Source: Acanthaster planci (Eukaryota > Echinodermata > Asteroidea > Valvatida > Acanthasteridae). From it: DNA of 64,000 nt. Position numbers and translations under genes: made by a program. A model generated the notes under the pieces. The model was given only the letters and a program-made list of their open reading frames with translations. It ran no database searches and had not been told where the DNA came from. Shown one piece after another: positions 25,401 to 40,400 of this stretch. Within the stretch, counting starts at the first letter, position 1. Each line of letters starts with the position of its first letter. The stretch spans positions 601,022 to 665,021 of the forward strand of contig NW_019091469.1 in the NCBI RefSeq assembly GCF_001949145.1. Reading direction: 5' to 3'.

Positions 25401-28400
25401 ACTTTATTTCCTGATCATACAATAGGAAAGATTTGGCCGAAGAGTAGATTTCTGTTGATGACACCATGCCTGAAGGTACACTGTCCATGTATATGTACCA
25501 GTACAGTACACATGTAAACACTTAATGAACTGACAGCCATAAACCCTAACCCACTAAGGCCTTTTTGACTAAGGCGCATCCTCAATCTTCCAATGGCCCA
25601 ACTTCAAAAACTGCTTTTATCCTCAATCCTCCTTTCTTTTTTTTTGATTATGCACAATGTAAGATACCTGAATCTTCCATCCTCCAAAATCCTCCATGGC
25701 CCTACTTTGGGTTTGTATGTTTTTTGGGAGGGGGGAGGGAGGGTTGAGCACATTTGGTTGGCTGCTGGGCTGAAGCTGTTTTTTGGCAGAATTGGCTAGC
25801 AGCTTTACTTTTCTAATCAACAAAGCAGACATATGCCTTTTTAAAAACACACTGCAGTTGAGGGATTGTGTAATTTATGACCAGCAGCAGTGAACAATGG
25901 AACACACTGTCCTTGGGTACATGTATACTGTAAACAGTATAATGTGTCACCATATGCGCCACTATGTGACTGATTTTTAGTACTTCATTCACCAGTCATC
26001 CTCAATCCTCCGAAATCCTCCAGCTTTAAACAGCATTCATCCTCAATCCTCCGAAATCTTCCAGCCTTTAAAACACTTTTCTTCCTCAATCCTCCATGCT
26101 TCAATCACCATTCATCCTCAATCCTCCAAATTCCTCTAATGTTCAAATCATCATTCATCTTGAGTCCTCCGAAATCCTCCAAAGCCACCCAATGGTAGGT
26201 TAAGGACTATATCACCCGAGTGTCACTTCTGTCCTTAGACAAGTTCATCAAACGTGAAAATCTTTAAGTGCACAAACTGAACTGGCACACAAGGCCATAT
26301 TTACATACCATACATGTACATGTACGCCTGCTACACAGTCTACTTTTTACCAGTAAATATCATAACATCCCTACTTCAAATTTACTCCACTGTTCACTTT
26401 ATTTCCCAGTGAATCCCCCTTACCAAAATCAAGACATTTACATGTACGTGCTGTTCCATGTGAGTCTGGTTTTCTTCCATACAGCCCTTCCCAGGGCCCC
26501 CCCATCAGTGATGCATTTTACAGCTTTCCCTTTGCATATGATAGTGCCCGTTCACTGCATAATAAGCCCTTCATACATGTCTTCCATACAGGACAGACGT
26601 CCAAGGTTCCCATCTCTTAGGCGCAAGGTGCGATCAAATGTAATTTGGCTTGTCAGGGGATGTCCTCAGCTTACATGGGCCTTGTATTCAGACTTTGAAA
26701 CATGTCTGGCATCTCTATGAACGAGAAAATGAATACCATGTTTTATCTATCTTCAACTTTCAAGTACGCTTGAATCAGAATGTACATGAAGTTAAATTGA
26801 TATGCTAAAAAATTGTAAAACTGCCGCCAGAATTTCCAAAGAAGAGATCACTAACATGAGATGGTAAAAGCATCAAGAGTCAGATTTCCCAAAGTTTGTG
26901 CATTCTTGAGACTACTGTCATATTCTTGCAAAATGTGGCAAATGATAGTCATTCCTGTGGGACTGTTTTTTCAAAATCGGTTTAGCATGTTCCAAAATGG
27001 ATTGACAACAGTGAAAGCCGAGTACTCTTCAAGATATGGGGGGGTGGTTGATTGAGGCAAGGCATGATGTGAAAACCAGGAGAAACGTAATATGAGGGGG
27101 AGCCCTCCGGCTTGTGCAGGAGAAGTAAGAGAATGCTGTGAGTCACGTCAGTGGCATTTAGTTTCATGTGTCAATGCCTGGTGACAAGGCCAGCGTCATC
27201 ATCCAAATTTTCAGCTGGGAGGCATCGGGTCTAGGAGGTTAAGGAGAAATCGCTGACTGGTTGATGAGATGTGCTGGAGGTAGGATAACCATGAAGCAAG
27301 GACTTGATGCTCAAGATAAAAAAAAGTTGCCTGGCACTTTGTAAAGGGTGCACTTTAACGGGATGGAATCCATCACGAGCCTCATTCCAAATGGCAAGCC
27401 TCCAAGCATGACACTGCAAACCAACCTTTGCTGTAAGTCAGGAGCCAGTTTCGCTGGCAGCCCACATGAATCCTCCCAACTTTAAAAAAATCATGCCCAG
27501 GATCGGAAGGAAATGGCGCATTCTTTGTGCTTGCATCTTGGGAGGCACGACACCCCAATGGTAAGCAGCAGCAGCTGAGCTCTACTTTCCTAAATCCTAT
27601 AAAATCCCACAAAGAGCTTCTAAGGTTTTTTAAGGGTCTGCAAAAGTTGACGATGCTCCAGCTGTGAACATGGTATCATACACCTTTAAAAACACACCAC
27701 CCTCCAATGCATGGAGGAACTACAACAAGAGGTTTCTTCAAAGAACACTGACACTTTTAACCACTGATGAACAGCAATGTATCAAACACAATCTTGAGGC
27801 CAATGCACACATACAGTGTATGAATCTTATGCACAAAGGTTCTGATATCCACTCAAAAATATTGCCGCAGTACGCAAAGCAGTGTCCTTATCAAATACAG
27901 AAAAAAAGAACAGAAACTATCACAATCTACGACAAAATAAGATTTCTGAAGCAAGGTTAAAGAGAAAACCTCCAATAGGTGATGTAGCAGGGTCGATCAA
28001 TAAACAGGTTGACATATGATCCATAACTTTCAATCACTCAACTATCTGCTTAGTAGTCGTCAGCAACAAAATCTTTATCCAATCACAAGAGGCATCTTAA
28101 ACTGAATTCCATTGGTGATTACTGACAATCTTCAAAGCCCAGAGATGCCACTTTGCAAGAGTGACCTACCTTGTTGAAGGTAAGGCAATCCTTCTCCTCC
28201 TCCTCGTTGACCTCAAAGTCATACAGTGCCTTGCACTGGGGCGGGTCGGGAGGGAGAGGGGTTAGCACCTGCACGTAGCTGGCTGGGAAGAAGCCTATCT
28301 GATCCCCCGCCCCCATCACCACGCCCTGGTACCAGTTGTCATCGATCTTCTTGTGCAGCAGGATGATGTCCGACTTGTTGAAGGAGAGGTCGCTGTTCAG

Positions 28401-31400
28401 TGGGGGAAATAAACAGAAACAAAATTCAATGGGTGAAATGACAGATGTTCATACGTCACACCAACTACATTTAACTAAATCTTTGTTGATATCTATCAGC
28501 AAAGAACTTCTTTTCTGGATCCTCCAAAAGTTTGCAATGTACAGGAACAAATGGAGGATTTGTTGCAAATAACCTTTTGCAAGGCATTACAATACCCATC
28601 AAATTCAAGCCAAAGGTACTTTCAAAAGCAACACTTGCAGGCTCAGCCCCCAACTCTGTCAAATACCCCCAAACCTCAGCCTGTACTCCAGAGGATCTGG
28701 AAGGTTAAGCTTAAATCTGTTGGCGCACTTGAGAAGTCCAATGTGCAGAGCACAAAAGCCTGTCACATAGCATCCAAAGAGGAACAGTGATGGAACAGAC
28801 AAACAGTGATGGAATACTCACCCGTGCTCTTGAGCATCATATTTGTACAGGGCCATTGCACATGGTTGGTTCTGTATAGAGGTCTGTGGAGAACAAGACA
28901 AAACATGAAAGACACTATCAACTCAAACGGAAGTAACAGGGTTAGTTACTAAAACCCTGTAGAATTCTTCAGTGTGAGAAAAACTACAAAACCCACATAC
29001 GAGTACACTGGTTCATATTTCTTCATCGAAATTAAACACTCAAATCAGATTTCATTTGTAATTTAAGTCTAATGGGAAATGGAATCTACTGTCTTAGGCA
29101 ATACTCCTGCCAATTCATGCCCTGCGAAATGTCACACAGGATGTGAGACTTCAAATTCATAGCAACTGATGCTGTCAAAATTAACAGAACATGTTTTAAG
29201 AAATCAGGATGATTTGCCCCTGCTTGACAATTTCTCTGGACCCCTTTTTACGAAACTTCCAGAAAAAGGCTACCCGTTTTGATACATGAACGCATAATCA
29301 TTTCAACACCATCAGAAGCAATGACAGTGAACATGGGCAAGTCACAGCCCTCAATTTTCTACTATTCCTTACTACTTTATTCCAATTCAGCAAAGTAATT
29401 TATAGCAAAATTTCAACAAAGCATAGTGAACATATGGTGTAAAACATGGGGGGAGATCTGTGAACAGATTAAGGACTCTTGTTCCCTGCTGTAAGGGCAA
29501 CAAACACAATTTATGTTTCCCTGTAAAAATCACCCCACAGGCAGGAGCTCTCACCGGTCCATTTACACCTGGTAAAATTTATGAGGCCTTTTAAAGCACA
29601 AAGTTGTTACTGAACATAAAATAGGATCATAATGTACCAGAGAAGGAGAAAACATTGAAATTCCTCCAAAACAAAATTATTCAATCCCTGGGATTACAAC
29701 GTCAGGCTACGACCTTAACTTGACCCCTTTTTGGCTTTTTTCTTTTGCAAAAGACCACCAGCAACCCTTCATTCTTTTAAAGCTACCTTTTCAAATGGGG
29801 TAATTGTATCTTCGAGAGCAATCACCCCTTGCAAAGATCCCCCGTAATTTAACAAAACAGGCCCTAGGCCCTCCACTAGTTTAATAAGTACTTATTAATA
29901 ACTTTCAGGCCAGAGATCAAATCTGGCGGGAGACTTTTTTTTCTCCTGTTTGCCCTGGAGTCTGTCAGATTTGGTTTCTAGTTGATGCCCAACAGCTGGT
30001 CGGTGTTGATGGAATGGCCCCCTAAATATGAGTCTGTAATTACAGAACGGAACAACTTGTGATTAAATTTCTCCTCTGAGATGGTTTCATTATCCTCTCA
30101 GGAAAGATATCACTCCAGAAACTACTACTCATAAATGCCAAAGCACATTAGTGGGCAAGCGAAACTTACAACCACTATAAAATTCTGGTTTTAAGTGTGA
30201 GGAACTTAATGTGCTAGTGCTGAGTGCAAAAACAAAAAAATCAATTACATAAGGCTTCAATTTCAGCTACAAAATTTAGACTTGGCAAAACAGTGATATA
30301 TTGCTATTCTATAACCCTAACCCTCCTCAATCCTTCACCTGTTGGAGGACTGAGGAGTGTTAGGGTTAATGCACATGTATACATCTATGTGTAATGTACA
30401 TGTACATCAAACCTACACATATCATTATGGAGTTTGAATGGCCATAGGAAACTTCAACTACTGTATCTTGATGCTTTCTGCGCTGTCTATTACAGCAAGT
30501 CTGACTTTAACCACAATACACCACGTGTGAACTCCCCACTGTGCTACTCCCCCATTTCACACTTTCTGGGAAGTCCACCCCCATTGAACCGGGGTCATGA
30601 CCTGGAAAAAAAAACCCGCATCCATATCTACAGGGCAAGCACTTGGGTAAGTTCAATGGACAGGCGTTCGATGCAAAAAATTCAAGTCAAGGTACAGATA
30701 TTTGTCTCCAGGGAAAATTTAACGAAAACACAAACAATACCACAAACTCAAACTGGGTTGAACAGTTCTTGGAATGCCCTCCCTTTCTGGTTCGTTCATT
30801 TGAAAAAGAAAGATGATGCACGCTGCATTTCCATGTACTCATACATGTTCGTCCAACTTGTGTAAAAGAAACACAAATGCGAGAGCATGTACTAAATATT
30901 TCAAAAATACAATTACAAAACAGTCTGGGTGCATAAGATGACAAATCAAAATGAAAATGTGTCATCTTTACTTGTGAATCAAAGAGCTGAGTCTGGTGTC
31001 CAGACCTGCCTGGTAAACTGGTTCAAACCTTGAACCCGAGAAAAAAAACAAAAATTAAAGCAAAACCAGTATGTGCAAAGCCTCCATTTACAGTATGCAC
31101 ATGTAAATGTAGGTAGGTCTACATGTAGGCCTATATTCACACCACAATCAGCTTGATCTGCATTACATCTATGCTCCAACACTTATCACTATGTACACAA
31201 ATGTTTCATGTCCAAATATCCTCTCCTCAGCCCCCCTCATTAATTCCTGCACAACTTGGCATTTTGCTGAGTGAGTGGTGGGCCCACAGTCTAGGCTCAG
31301 CTGGTGGCAAAGGCAACAGGGACCTCCTGACGAACCTCCCTTGACCTCCGCTGAACCCTGGCCTGCCAAGGGGGTGAACTTCTTACTCCATCTCTCATGT

Positions 31401-34400
31401 GTCCCATGAAATGTTATGAAATGATTCTGTGATGAAGGATGTAAAGCTAGGGGGGATTATTATTACACTTTCCATGAAACCTATTGAGCCAGATTACATG
31501 AACTGCACGGCATGAGGGAATGTACGATGTATATACCGGGTATGTCAAATTTTTCGTTCTCAAAAGAGGTCTTCCGTAATACCCTACACTGTGCTTGACA
31601 ATGCACAAGTACATGTACATTCAGGCAAAAGTGCTATAGCTTTAAGATTGGTTTGAAAGTTGTAATACCAAGTAAACTCCCATAACTACCTTTACTTAAT
31701 TAAACAATGTCCAGACAAGGTCAGTACATAAAACCAGATGTAATGAAGTGATAATGAAATAAACATGAATGTGCATTCAAGCTCTTGGCCTAACAGTGTG
31801 CATGTAGGTCTACCTGTTTAGTACACAGTTGACATCAAATTGAAACAAAAGCGCTTAACAGTCTTTGCCATTTATTATGACAAAGACTGGACTGTGAGAG
31901 AATAATTAAACTTTGAAAGTTGCTCTATACAGGTTCACTTTTTAAACTTCACAAGCATGATCTTCATAATCTTGGAAAAAATTTCTAACACGTATGTAAC
32001 TTTGTTTTTAAAAAAAATGTTTTGTTTCTTTGAGTAGTTGCAAAGGCAATCATTTAATTAAAAAAATGGATCCTCATAATCTGCTCTGTTGATAATACAA
32101 AATTCCCCCCCAAAAAGAACCTACAAATTTACGAAAAAGACCTCTCTGCAAAAATATCAGCATCTAAGTTGCCAAAAATAAGACGACCTCAAAGCTAAAA
32201 GCCCTTGCCCTTAACAAGACACAAGATCTGGGAGTAATTGATGGCCACATGTACCTTGACATAATAGGTCCAAGCAATTTCAGGGGCTGCATTAGGGGAC
32301 AGGAAGTAATACCCTACTTAGTAAATAAAGTGAATCAGCATAGCCTGGATTAATTGGGGTTTTCATTTCATGTCAGGATCGATGCATGTCATGAACACTT
32401 CCTTCATATCATCAGCCAATGATTAGGATAGCACCTGTCACTGGTTCCCCCGAGGACCCAAGTAGCTGGTAAACAAACTCAGTCTCAATGATTTCGCCAG
32501 ACTTGTAGGTGTACGGGTACATGTAATCACAGAGAACAGGCAAGGACATCTAGTAGGGGTAACCATCAGAAGTCGAAGGATGGACTTCAAACCAAAACCA
32601 CTTTTTTGAAAAGACAAAAATGAGTCTTTTATGAAGTGTGACGCAGTCAACAAAGTTGCAAGACAAGTGTACATATAACTGCAATGCATCAGAAATTCTA
32701 ACTATGTTCAGAATACAATGAATTTGTCTTAATATCTGAATTTGAGGTTCTTAAAAGCAACCCTACATTTCAGGATATCAAAAAGAACTTACAGGTAAAA
32801 TGTAAACTTGCAAGATTACACTCCTGCCTACTTATAGACTTACTTACTTAACTGATACATGGTAATGATAGTTCAGTGTCAAACATGTAAGACAGTTGAA
32901 AACTACAGATGTTTTGCATCTTTAATTCGACTTCATACAAGCATGTAAGTGAAGACTGAAGATCAATTTCGGCAACATTTAACACCCAAATTTTGGATGA
33001 GGAAATTTAACAACCTCAATCAATCTTCAAAGAAAGTGACAAAAAATTGCTTTAGTATTCAAAATTTCTTCTTCTTTTTTCAACAATTACAGAAATATTA
33101 CACATGTTCAGTGTTTGAGGGTCCTTATTTGGAGTTTTTTTATTTTTAATTTTTAATGGAGATTTAATGCAATATAACTTGCAGAACATTGAGAAATGCA
33201 ATGTACGTGAAAACTTTTATAAGGCCAAACAAAAAATTAATTGTGTTTACTATTACATTACATTAAATAAATTAATGTGGTTGGTTGGGTACAAATTTTT
33301 TTTTGCTCTAAATCTTATAGCCCAAAAAAGTAGAGTCGAATGATGGTCTGAATTTTTGGGGGGTTGGGGGTGGCACATACAGCCTATTTGTAACAGGTAC
33401 ATGTCCTAAGTCAGTGTTAGATTAATACTGTACATGTGCACATCAATATCACATATCAGCAGTGATTGAGTAGTAACGCAGCTGGTTGTTGAAATACAAA
33501 CACACAAGAGCCATCCATCTAGTGCAAAAAAAACTTTAAACGATAAAATATACAGGGCGATGTACACAAAATTAGGCTCACGGCAAGGCACCATAAGTTT
33601 TTATATTTTATTGATTTGACGAATAAAAAGACTGAGGTTCCGCGTAATTTTCTGGGTTGGGTCAGGTAACCAGAAACACAGCCCAATTTTTTTTTCTTTG
33701 GTCTAACCACCTCGATTACTCAATACCAGGTACCGTGTACATGACATTGATGAGACAGCAACACTGAGGTGAGAGTAAACAGCAATTTTAGCCTTTCTCC
33801 AAATGTAAGCTCAGCACGATTGTCAACCCAGACCTTCTAAACATTTTACTCGGCACAAACACAGCACAGAATACTAGCTCTCTGTATGCTGAATTAAATG
33901 TGTTTTTTAAACAGTCTGTATTAAAACTAGGTCAGGGCCACTAACTCTTGTCACGTGCATTTCCCTGTGCAACAACCAGTTACGCACTATCAAAGGATGT
34001 ATGTAAATGTACAGTACACGTACATGTACTGCCACCCCCAAAACCATCACCCTCAGCAGAAAGTGCCTTTTGAGCCAGCCAGACAGTGTCTACCCCTGAT
34101 CCTGTTTACTCCTAGACATTGCCTCAAGGTAAATAAAGATCCCTGTCAGACCACAGGCCACAGACAGGGAGAATGGATAGACCAATCAACAAAATGGCAG
34201 TCGGTGTTTGCTGCCCAACTGCTCTCAGCAAGATGGAGATGGGGAGAGTAGGGTGTAAATAACCTTTAGGAGGGGGATCCTTTTTTGCCTTGAGATTTCT
34301 ATGAATAACACCCCCCCTCATTGAGACTTGTTGTCACAGAGAGGTATGACCTCTGCTTTTGAGGGCTCTGAAATGTAGTCAAGTCCCTTTATCTCAATGT

Positions 34401-37400
34401 GATCTTTTGCATCAAAGAAATACCAAGGCACTCACTGAAACAATTCGTTTACATCAAGTTTTGGATTTGCACTAGTACACTTAGTCTTATCTCCCATTTC
34501 AATTACAGTCACAGGTGCTTGACCTGTTAGGGACTTATTACAAATACAACAGCTGTGGGGCTGGTGATAGGATATGGTATCTTCCAAACATTCAGAGCAA
34601 CTAGTCCATCTTTGGAATTCATGAGGCTCACAAATATTGCCTCATCAACCAAGCGCTTAGCCTAAAGTGGTAACGTTTCAAAAAAAGGGGAACACAAACC
34701 TAGGAACTGGGGAGGAGATGATTCTTGGCCTTTGATTATGTTCAACATCACATTTTGTTTCGGAAAGTCGGGGAGTCGGGTTGGCAAGGTAGTTCTTTCT
34801 TCACCTTCCACCTCTGTGGTCCCGGGTTCAATTCCCGGCCCGGTCCACATGTGGATTGGGTTTTCAGTCCCTACCTGACCCTGACTGGGTTTTACCCAGA
34901 CTATTCCTCTGGGGTTTTCCTCCCACTTCAAAAACTGTAACTGCTTGTTACTGTCTCCCTTTACTGATGTTGGTGAATGTGGGTTGTTTTGCGGCTGCCC
35001 AAGGCGCCCTTGTATGCCATCGGTTCAACCATGTTTAAGTGTATTCATTGTTCCACGCTTAATGTCTTCATTGTACAGCGCATTTGAACATATCTATATG
35101 AAGTTTGCGCTTTATAAATGAATAAATTATTGTTAGTATTATTATTATTATTATTAAAGAAATGACTGAAATGACTAACAATCAGACTCTGAACAGTGCG
35201 ACAAGGACCCCAATTTCTTCCCTTATTTTCAACTTGATTATATTTTGTAGAAATAAGTGTGAACAAAGGGATTGGCCAGCTTGGGCCAAAAATCAAACTA
35301 AGCCTCCATCACGTGAATTCAGGAGATACTGGAACTTTTGGAAGGCATTATCTGAAGGTTGCATGGCTTATCACTTGCCACATGTGCCTGTATCCTTGAC
35401 CTGCTAATTTAAACCCTTGTTCTGCCCAGCCTTCATGGAGCTTCAGGTCTCAATACTCCAGAAGAGAAAAAAAATAATTACTCCAAAAAAACAGAGATCT
35501 GATTTCAGTGTGGCATCTGAGAGAAAGACACTTTGATTTCGAGGCGGGTAGTGGTTTAATCCGCCCTTCTGCCTGCATGTTGTGATAATGCTGCTCACTG
35601 AAGTCACTGCGCGCAAATACTGCCTACTGCCTGAATGGTTTCCATCAGACAGTTGACCTGTTCCTTGCTCTCTGATATGAGGGGCAGTGACAAATACAGC
35701 CAATACTGGAATGTTGATTAACAGGTCTGAAATGTTCCGCTTGAACAAATCTGCCACTGGCTGTTGTGAGTGGTTTCCAAGGATTGTAAACATGCCAGTG
35801 CCTTGTTTATGTTGCAACTTACAAACATTTGGTGTTATTCTGAATCAAGTTCTCAATGTAAAAAAAACAACAAAAGTTGAAGCACTGAGTGCAAATGCCT
35901 CTTTCAATTGAAAGCAAATGATCTTAATTACTCCTTACTCCATTCTGCAGCAGTACCAGTTCTTTCTCTATCTCTGGTGACCCTTGTCCAAATTCCAAAG
36001 TGCTCGTAACTTTTGTAAACCAGGGGGGGGTTGGGGTAATGGGTTTGTCTGTTTAGATTTAAACACATTTTCCTCAGAAACAACAAAAAATTCTCTTTTT
36101 TTTTTCAATGAGGAAACTAGCAATTTTCATTCCTGTCTTCATGGCTAGAAGCTTTACAGGAGTGTCCATGAACACTTGCCATAAATAATGTAACTACCAA
36201 TATTTGCCAATTACTGTGCTTGCATACTGGCATAGGCTAAATGTAGACTGCACAGTCATAAAAGATGTTGATAGCTAGGCCATTCAAGGCTAACCCGACT
36301 CCAATGTCCACTTCTTTTGGTTTAAATATCCAGTACATGTACTTCTAGTGAAAGAGTAATCTGTGGTCAGGCAGCATGGGAAAGCTGACAAGCAGCGAAA
36401 CCTCCCAGTTCAGGATTTTACTCCCAGATTCTTTGGGCTCCTAATCTTACAGATATCAAACTGTGACTGATCCTACAGAACAGTAGCATATAAAGTTCTG
36501 AGCTAAGAATAAGACCTTCAGGAGGGAAAAACTACAATAAAGGGGGATTGAATGTAAATTTTCCAGAAGGCGCGACTGTTTTGAGACTGTTTGGGGATGC
36601 CACGAGCAATGAAAACCTCCAAAGGTTGAAACTGAATCTGGAACCTTTTCATCGGAAATGAAATGCGTTACTTTCAATATTTTGGGCACTAAAAAGGCTT
36701 TAAAAGCCAAAGAAGACTTGGTTCCGGTGCAGAAGAATAAAGACTCGATACAGTAGGACTTTAAGCCTGCAAGCTATCAAGTGTACAGGCAAGGATGCAG
36801 AATATGCACAAGTACATGTACATAGTATGATGTATGCGTGACTGAGGCTTACTGGGGAAAAAAAATCCATCACCACAGAGTGTGTGTGTCAGAATTTCAT
36901 TACAAATAACTGGAATCTGCATACATGCAAGTATTTAATTATTCACTTCAATTACCGGTAAATTACGTGTAAGTTGACAACACTTTGCTAAGAGGAGAAA
37001 CAGTCATTCTCCAGAATTTTAAGCTGTTACATGTGTATGTATGAATGCTTTGAAAGGTCGACTGTGACTCGTCGGGATAGGCTATACACCCAAATATTGT
37101 CTGCAGACACCACACTCATCTTTGTCTAGACTCTAGCAGCAGCATTCGTCTCCCAGCTGCCAGTCAGCTCAAGCGGAATCTAATTCTTATGTTTAGTTTG
37201 TGAGCAGACAGTCCACCAGACTTCCTCCAGTAACACAAACAGAGCTGAGCTACTCAAGTCAGCCACCTCCCCATCATGACTCTCTGCCAGAGGAATGAAT
37301 GCACGTACATGTACAGGGGACCCTACATCCAGATATGCCAAACCATTTACCGTAATACGCTCGGGACCCATTTTAGCAAACCGAATGGGAAACCACACAA

Positions 37401-40400
37401 ACTCACTGTTGGTTAGTCGCGATTTTCATATGGGGTTACACAGTGGGCTTCTTTCTGGAGAAATGCCAAATGAGCAATGCCTGACATGCACGCTGCACCT
37501 CTCATCTTACAGTTTTCTTGGATGGCAAAATGTTTCCATGAAGCCAAAACTCATGCCTGTCATTAGGGCTCTGGGGCGTTCTGCTCTGAAACTCAAAAAT
37601 TACTCCATCATGCAAGAATGCAAAAGGCTGACCGCCAAACCCTTCTGACCTTCAATATCTGAGTCTTACAATCTGAAACTCAAAAATTACTCCATCATGC
37701 AAGAATGCAAAAGGCTGACCGCCAAACCCTTCTGACCTTCAATATCTGAGTCTTACAGTCTGAAACTCAAAAATTACTCCATCATGCAAGAATGCAAAAG
37801 GCTGACCGCCAAACCCTTCTGACCTTCAATATCTGAGTCTTACAATCAACAAAAGACATGTACATTTACACATGAACATGTATACACTGAGATATGCTAT
37901 TATCACAAAGTAATCACATCTGACAATATAAGTGAATTTTTATTTTATCTTCAAGCAAACTTGAATTCTCAATTCTGATTTTAGTTACTAATTTTAACTA
38001 TGTAATGTGCTCACAAACAGGCGCGTGTCCTCGCGAAAGTGCAATATAAATGTAATTGTTATTACTATCGTTATTATTGGTCAATCCATGGCAACAACCA
38101 GTGTGACATACATGTATACATGCATGGTAAACCTGTGTGATGTGCTATTCTAACTCCAGGCATTGCGCCGTTTTCATGCGAAAAGCAAAACGCACCGCTG
38201 CAAAGTCTGCTGTACATTCAAACCTGGTGCCTTTAAATGCATAGGCCCCAATACCATCTTTACTAAGTGTCAAGTTTGCTTGAAGATAAATTCATTAACG
38301 AGCTCACGCTCGTGGAACATGGAATAATGAAGTGCATCTGGGTCCCTGTATACCACGAGGCCAAAGACACACTACATGTACATGTCCATGTACATTTTTC
38401 CGTGTTCCACTCGCATTCCTATGATAACTTATAGTGGCAAAGTTCGATACAACTTTCATCCTATGTGACTCATCTCTTTTGGTTTTACCAGTCACATTCA
38501 GCCTTTTCTTGCGCTGGTACTAGCACTGCACTTTTCAAATGTACATGTACAGTGCTCATGCGATGTCAGAGACTGTGAATCAACCAAACGTACCCGCACA
38601 TTTGTAAGTTGTGCACGGATATTGGAGGTGATATCATTCAGACATTTTCACAGAATTGAAGGATTCCCTCAGGGTAAGGAAGCAGGGACAAAGCGGTCCC
38701 CTCCCACTCCTCATTCTTCTGGCCAGAGAAATGAAAGTGGTTTGTGATAGAAGAGTGGTAGGAGCCCTCATTTAAGAGCACCCAAGGTCAGGTGGTTTGT
38801 TAGGCTGAGCCAAGGTATGGAGTTTGGGGGGGGGGAATGCCAACTTGTGGTGGGCTGGTTTGAGGACAAGTGATCTTCAATGTGGACTACATCAAGACTG
38901 ATCTCCTGCCTGTGAACACTTACTCCACTATACACAAACTGCAAGACTGAAGAACACTGAACACATTAACCTAGTTTCAAATTAAATGGCTGAGCATGTA
39001 AAAGAAGTAAAGGAAGTTCTTAAATTGCCCTTATAAATTTATTTGTTTTGTCTTAATATCCTTTGTAACAATCATCATTTATAGTTTCCTGAGTTAGAGA
39101 GAAATTGCTTTATTTTGGATTTTAGGTGTTATTTTGAGAAACAGAAGTTTATTCGTTTCATGTACCTGCATAACTTTTGGAAGAACTAAATTTAGTATAC
39201 AACTTAAAATACAACCAAGTCGTCTACATGTAAATTGTGCCTTTAATTAGTCAACAAATAAAGATACATGTGCATGTCAATTTTGAATACATGCGTGGTA
39301 ATGGGCAAAATTCTAATCCATTGCATAATCCTGACCATTATGTACAAATGCCGATATGCCCTCAGCAGTGTCAAAATCTTTCGGCATCACCCTTTATTTT
39401 TTCAAAAAGGAAAATAAAAGTCTTTAACCACAAAAAAAAGAGAAATTTATGCCAGTCAGTTATAGCTCTCTGGATTGGAGAATGGAAATATGTATACCTC
39501 AAGGCTAACACCCCACTGGAGGTGGGTACAACAATTGCCTTCACAAACGAATAGTTGCGCCCAGGGTTGAGGTACGGCCCAGACAAATAGAATTTACCTG
39601 GAAATCTAACTTTTCTTTTATGGGGCGGATTTTTTCAGTCACGCAAACCTGCAGGTTCATTTGTTCAGCACTGAGCTTGTTTACGCATTCACTTGACTGC
39701 AAGTTTTATTGGGATTTATGTCACAAACCACACGTACCGACACGCACAATGAGTACAAAACAGGGAGAAGATTTTCAGACTAAGAACAGCAAAAAGAAGG
39801 TAAAGCAAGTAAACTACATGTACATGTACATGTACATGGCATGTTCTCCATAAAATGGACCAAAATGTAACGCCACATGCCATTTTTCAAAACTTCTAAG
39901 AGTGACTTTGATCATGTAAAATACAAATTAGTACCTTCAGATTTACAAAAATGATTATTTAGGGATAATTAAGCATACTGTGTAAACACATTTGATGGAC
40001 ATTTGGTTGGCTACCAGTGCAAATCAAGTGGAGTTGAATTCATTTAAAATTTTACGTCAACAACCAGAAGAATTCACTATATTTTTCAACTGATGTATTT
40101 CAAAGCACCTAAGAAATAACTTTCAAAAAATATAAGCCATGAAAAAAAGACCACAAAATTGACAGAAAATGATGAGAAAAGTTTGGCTCTCTTCATTCTC
40201 TTACCGTTTCTAATCAATCTCACTATACCAGCATACCTGCCAGGTATTATACCTTTCAACCACCGAAATAATCTTTAAGTTTGGCTGCATCAAAAATGTA
40301 TAATGTTTGTTGCGAACATCATATACGACAGAATTTTGATAACGCTCGAGAATTTTGACAAAAAATGCATGACATTCAAGAATGCCGAAAACACTGTCAC

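Noticed and set aside
34767-34860. tRNA gene near 34.8 kb
   Set aside because: Good B box but no proper A box or cloverleaf, and the sequence continues into a SINE body with an (ATT)n tail.
37585-37846. CRISPR-like array
   Set aside because: Units are contiguous 87-bp copies without spacers, in a eukaryotic intron.
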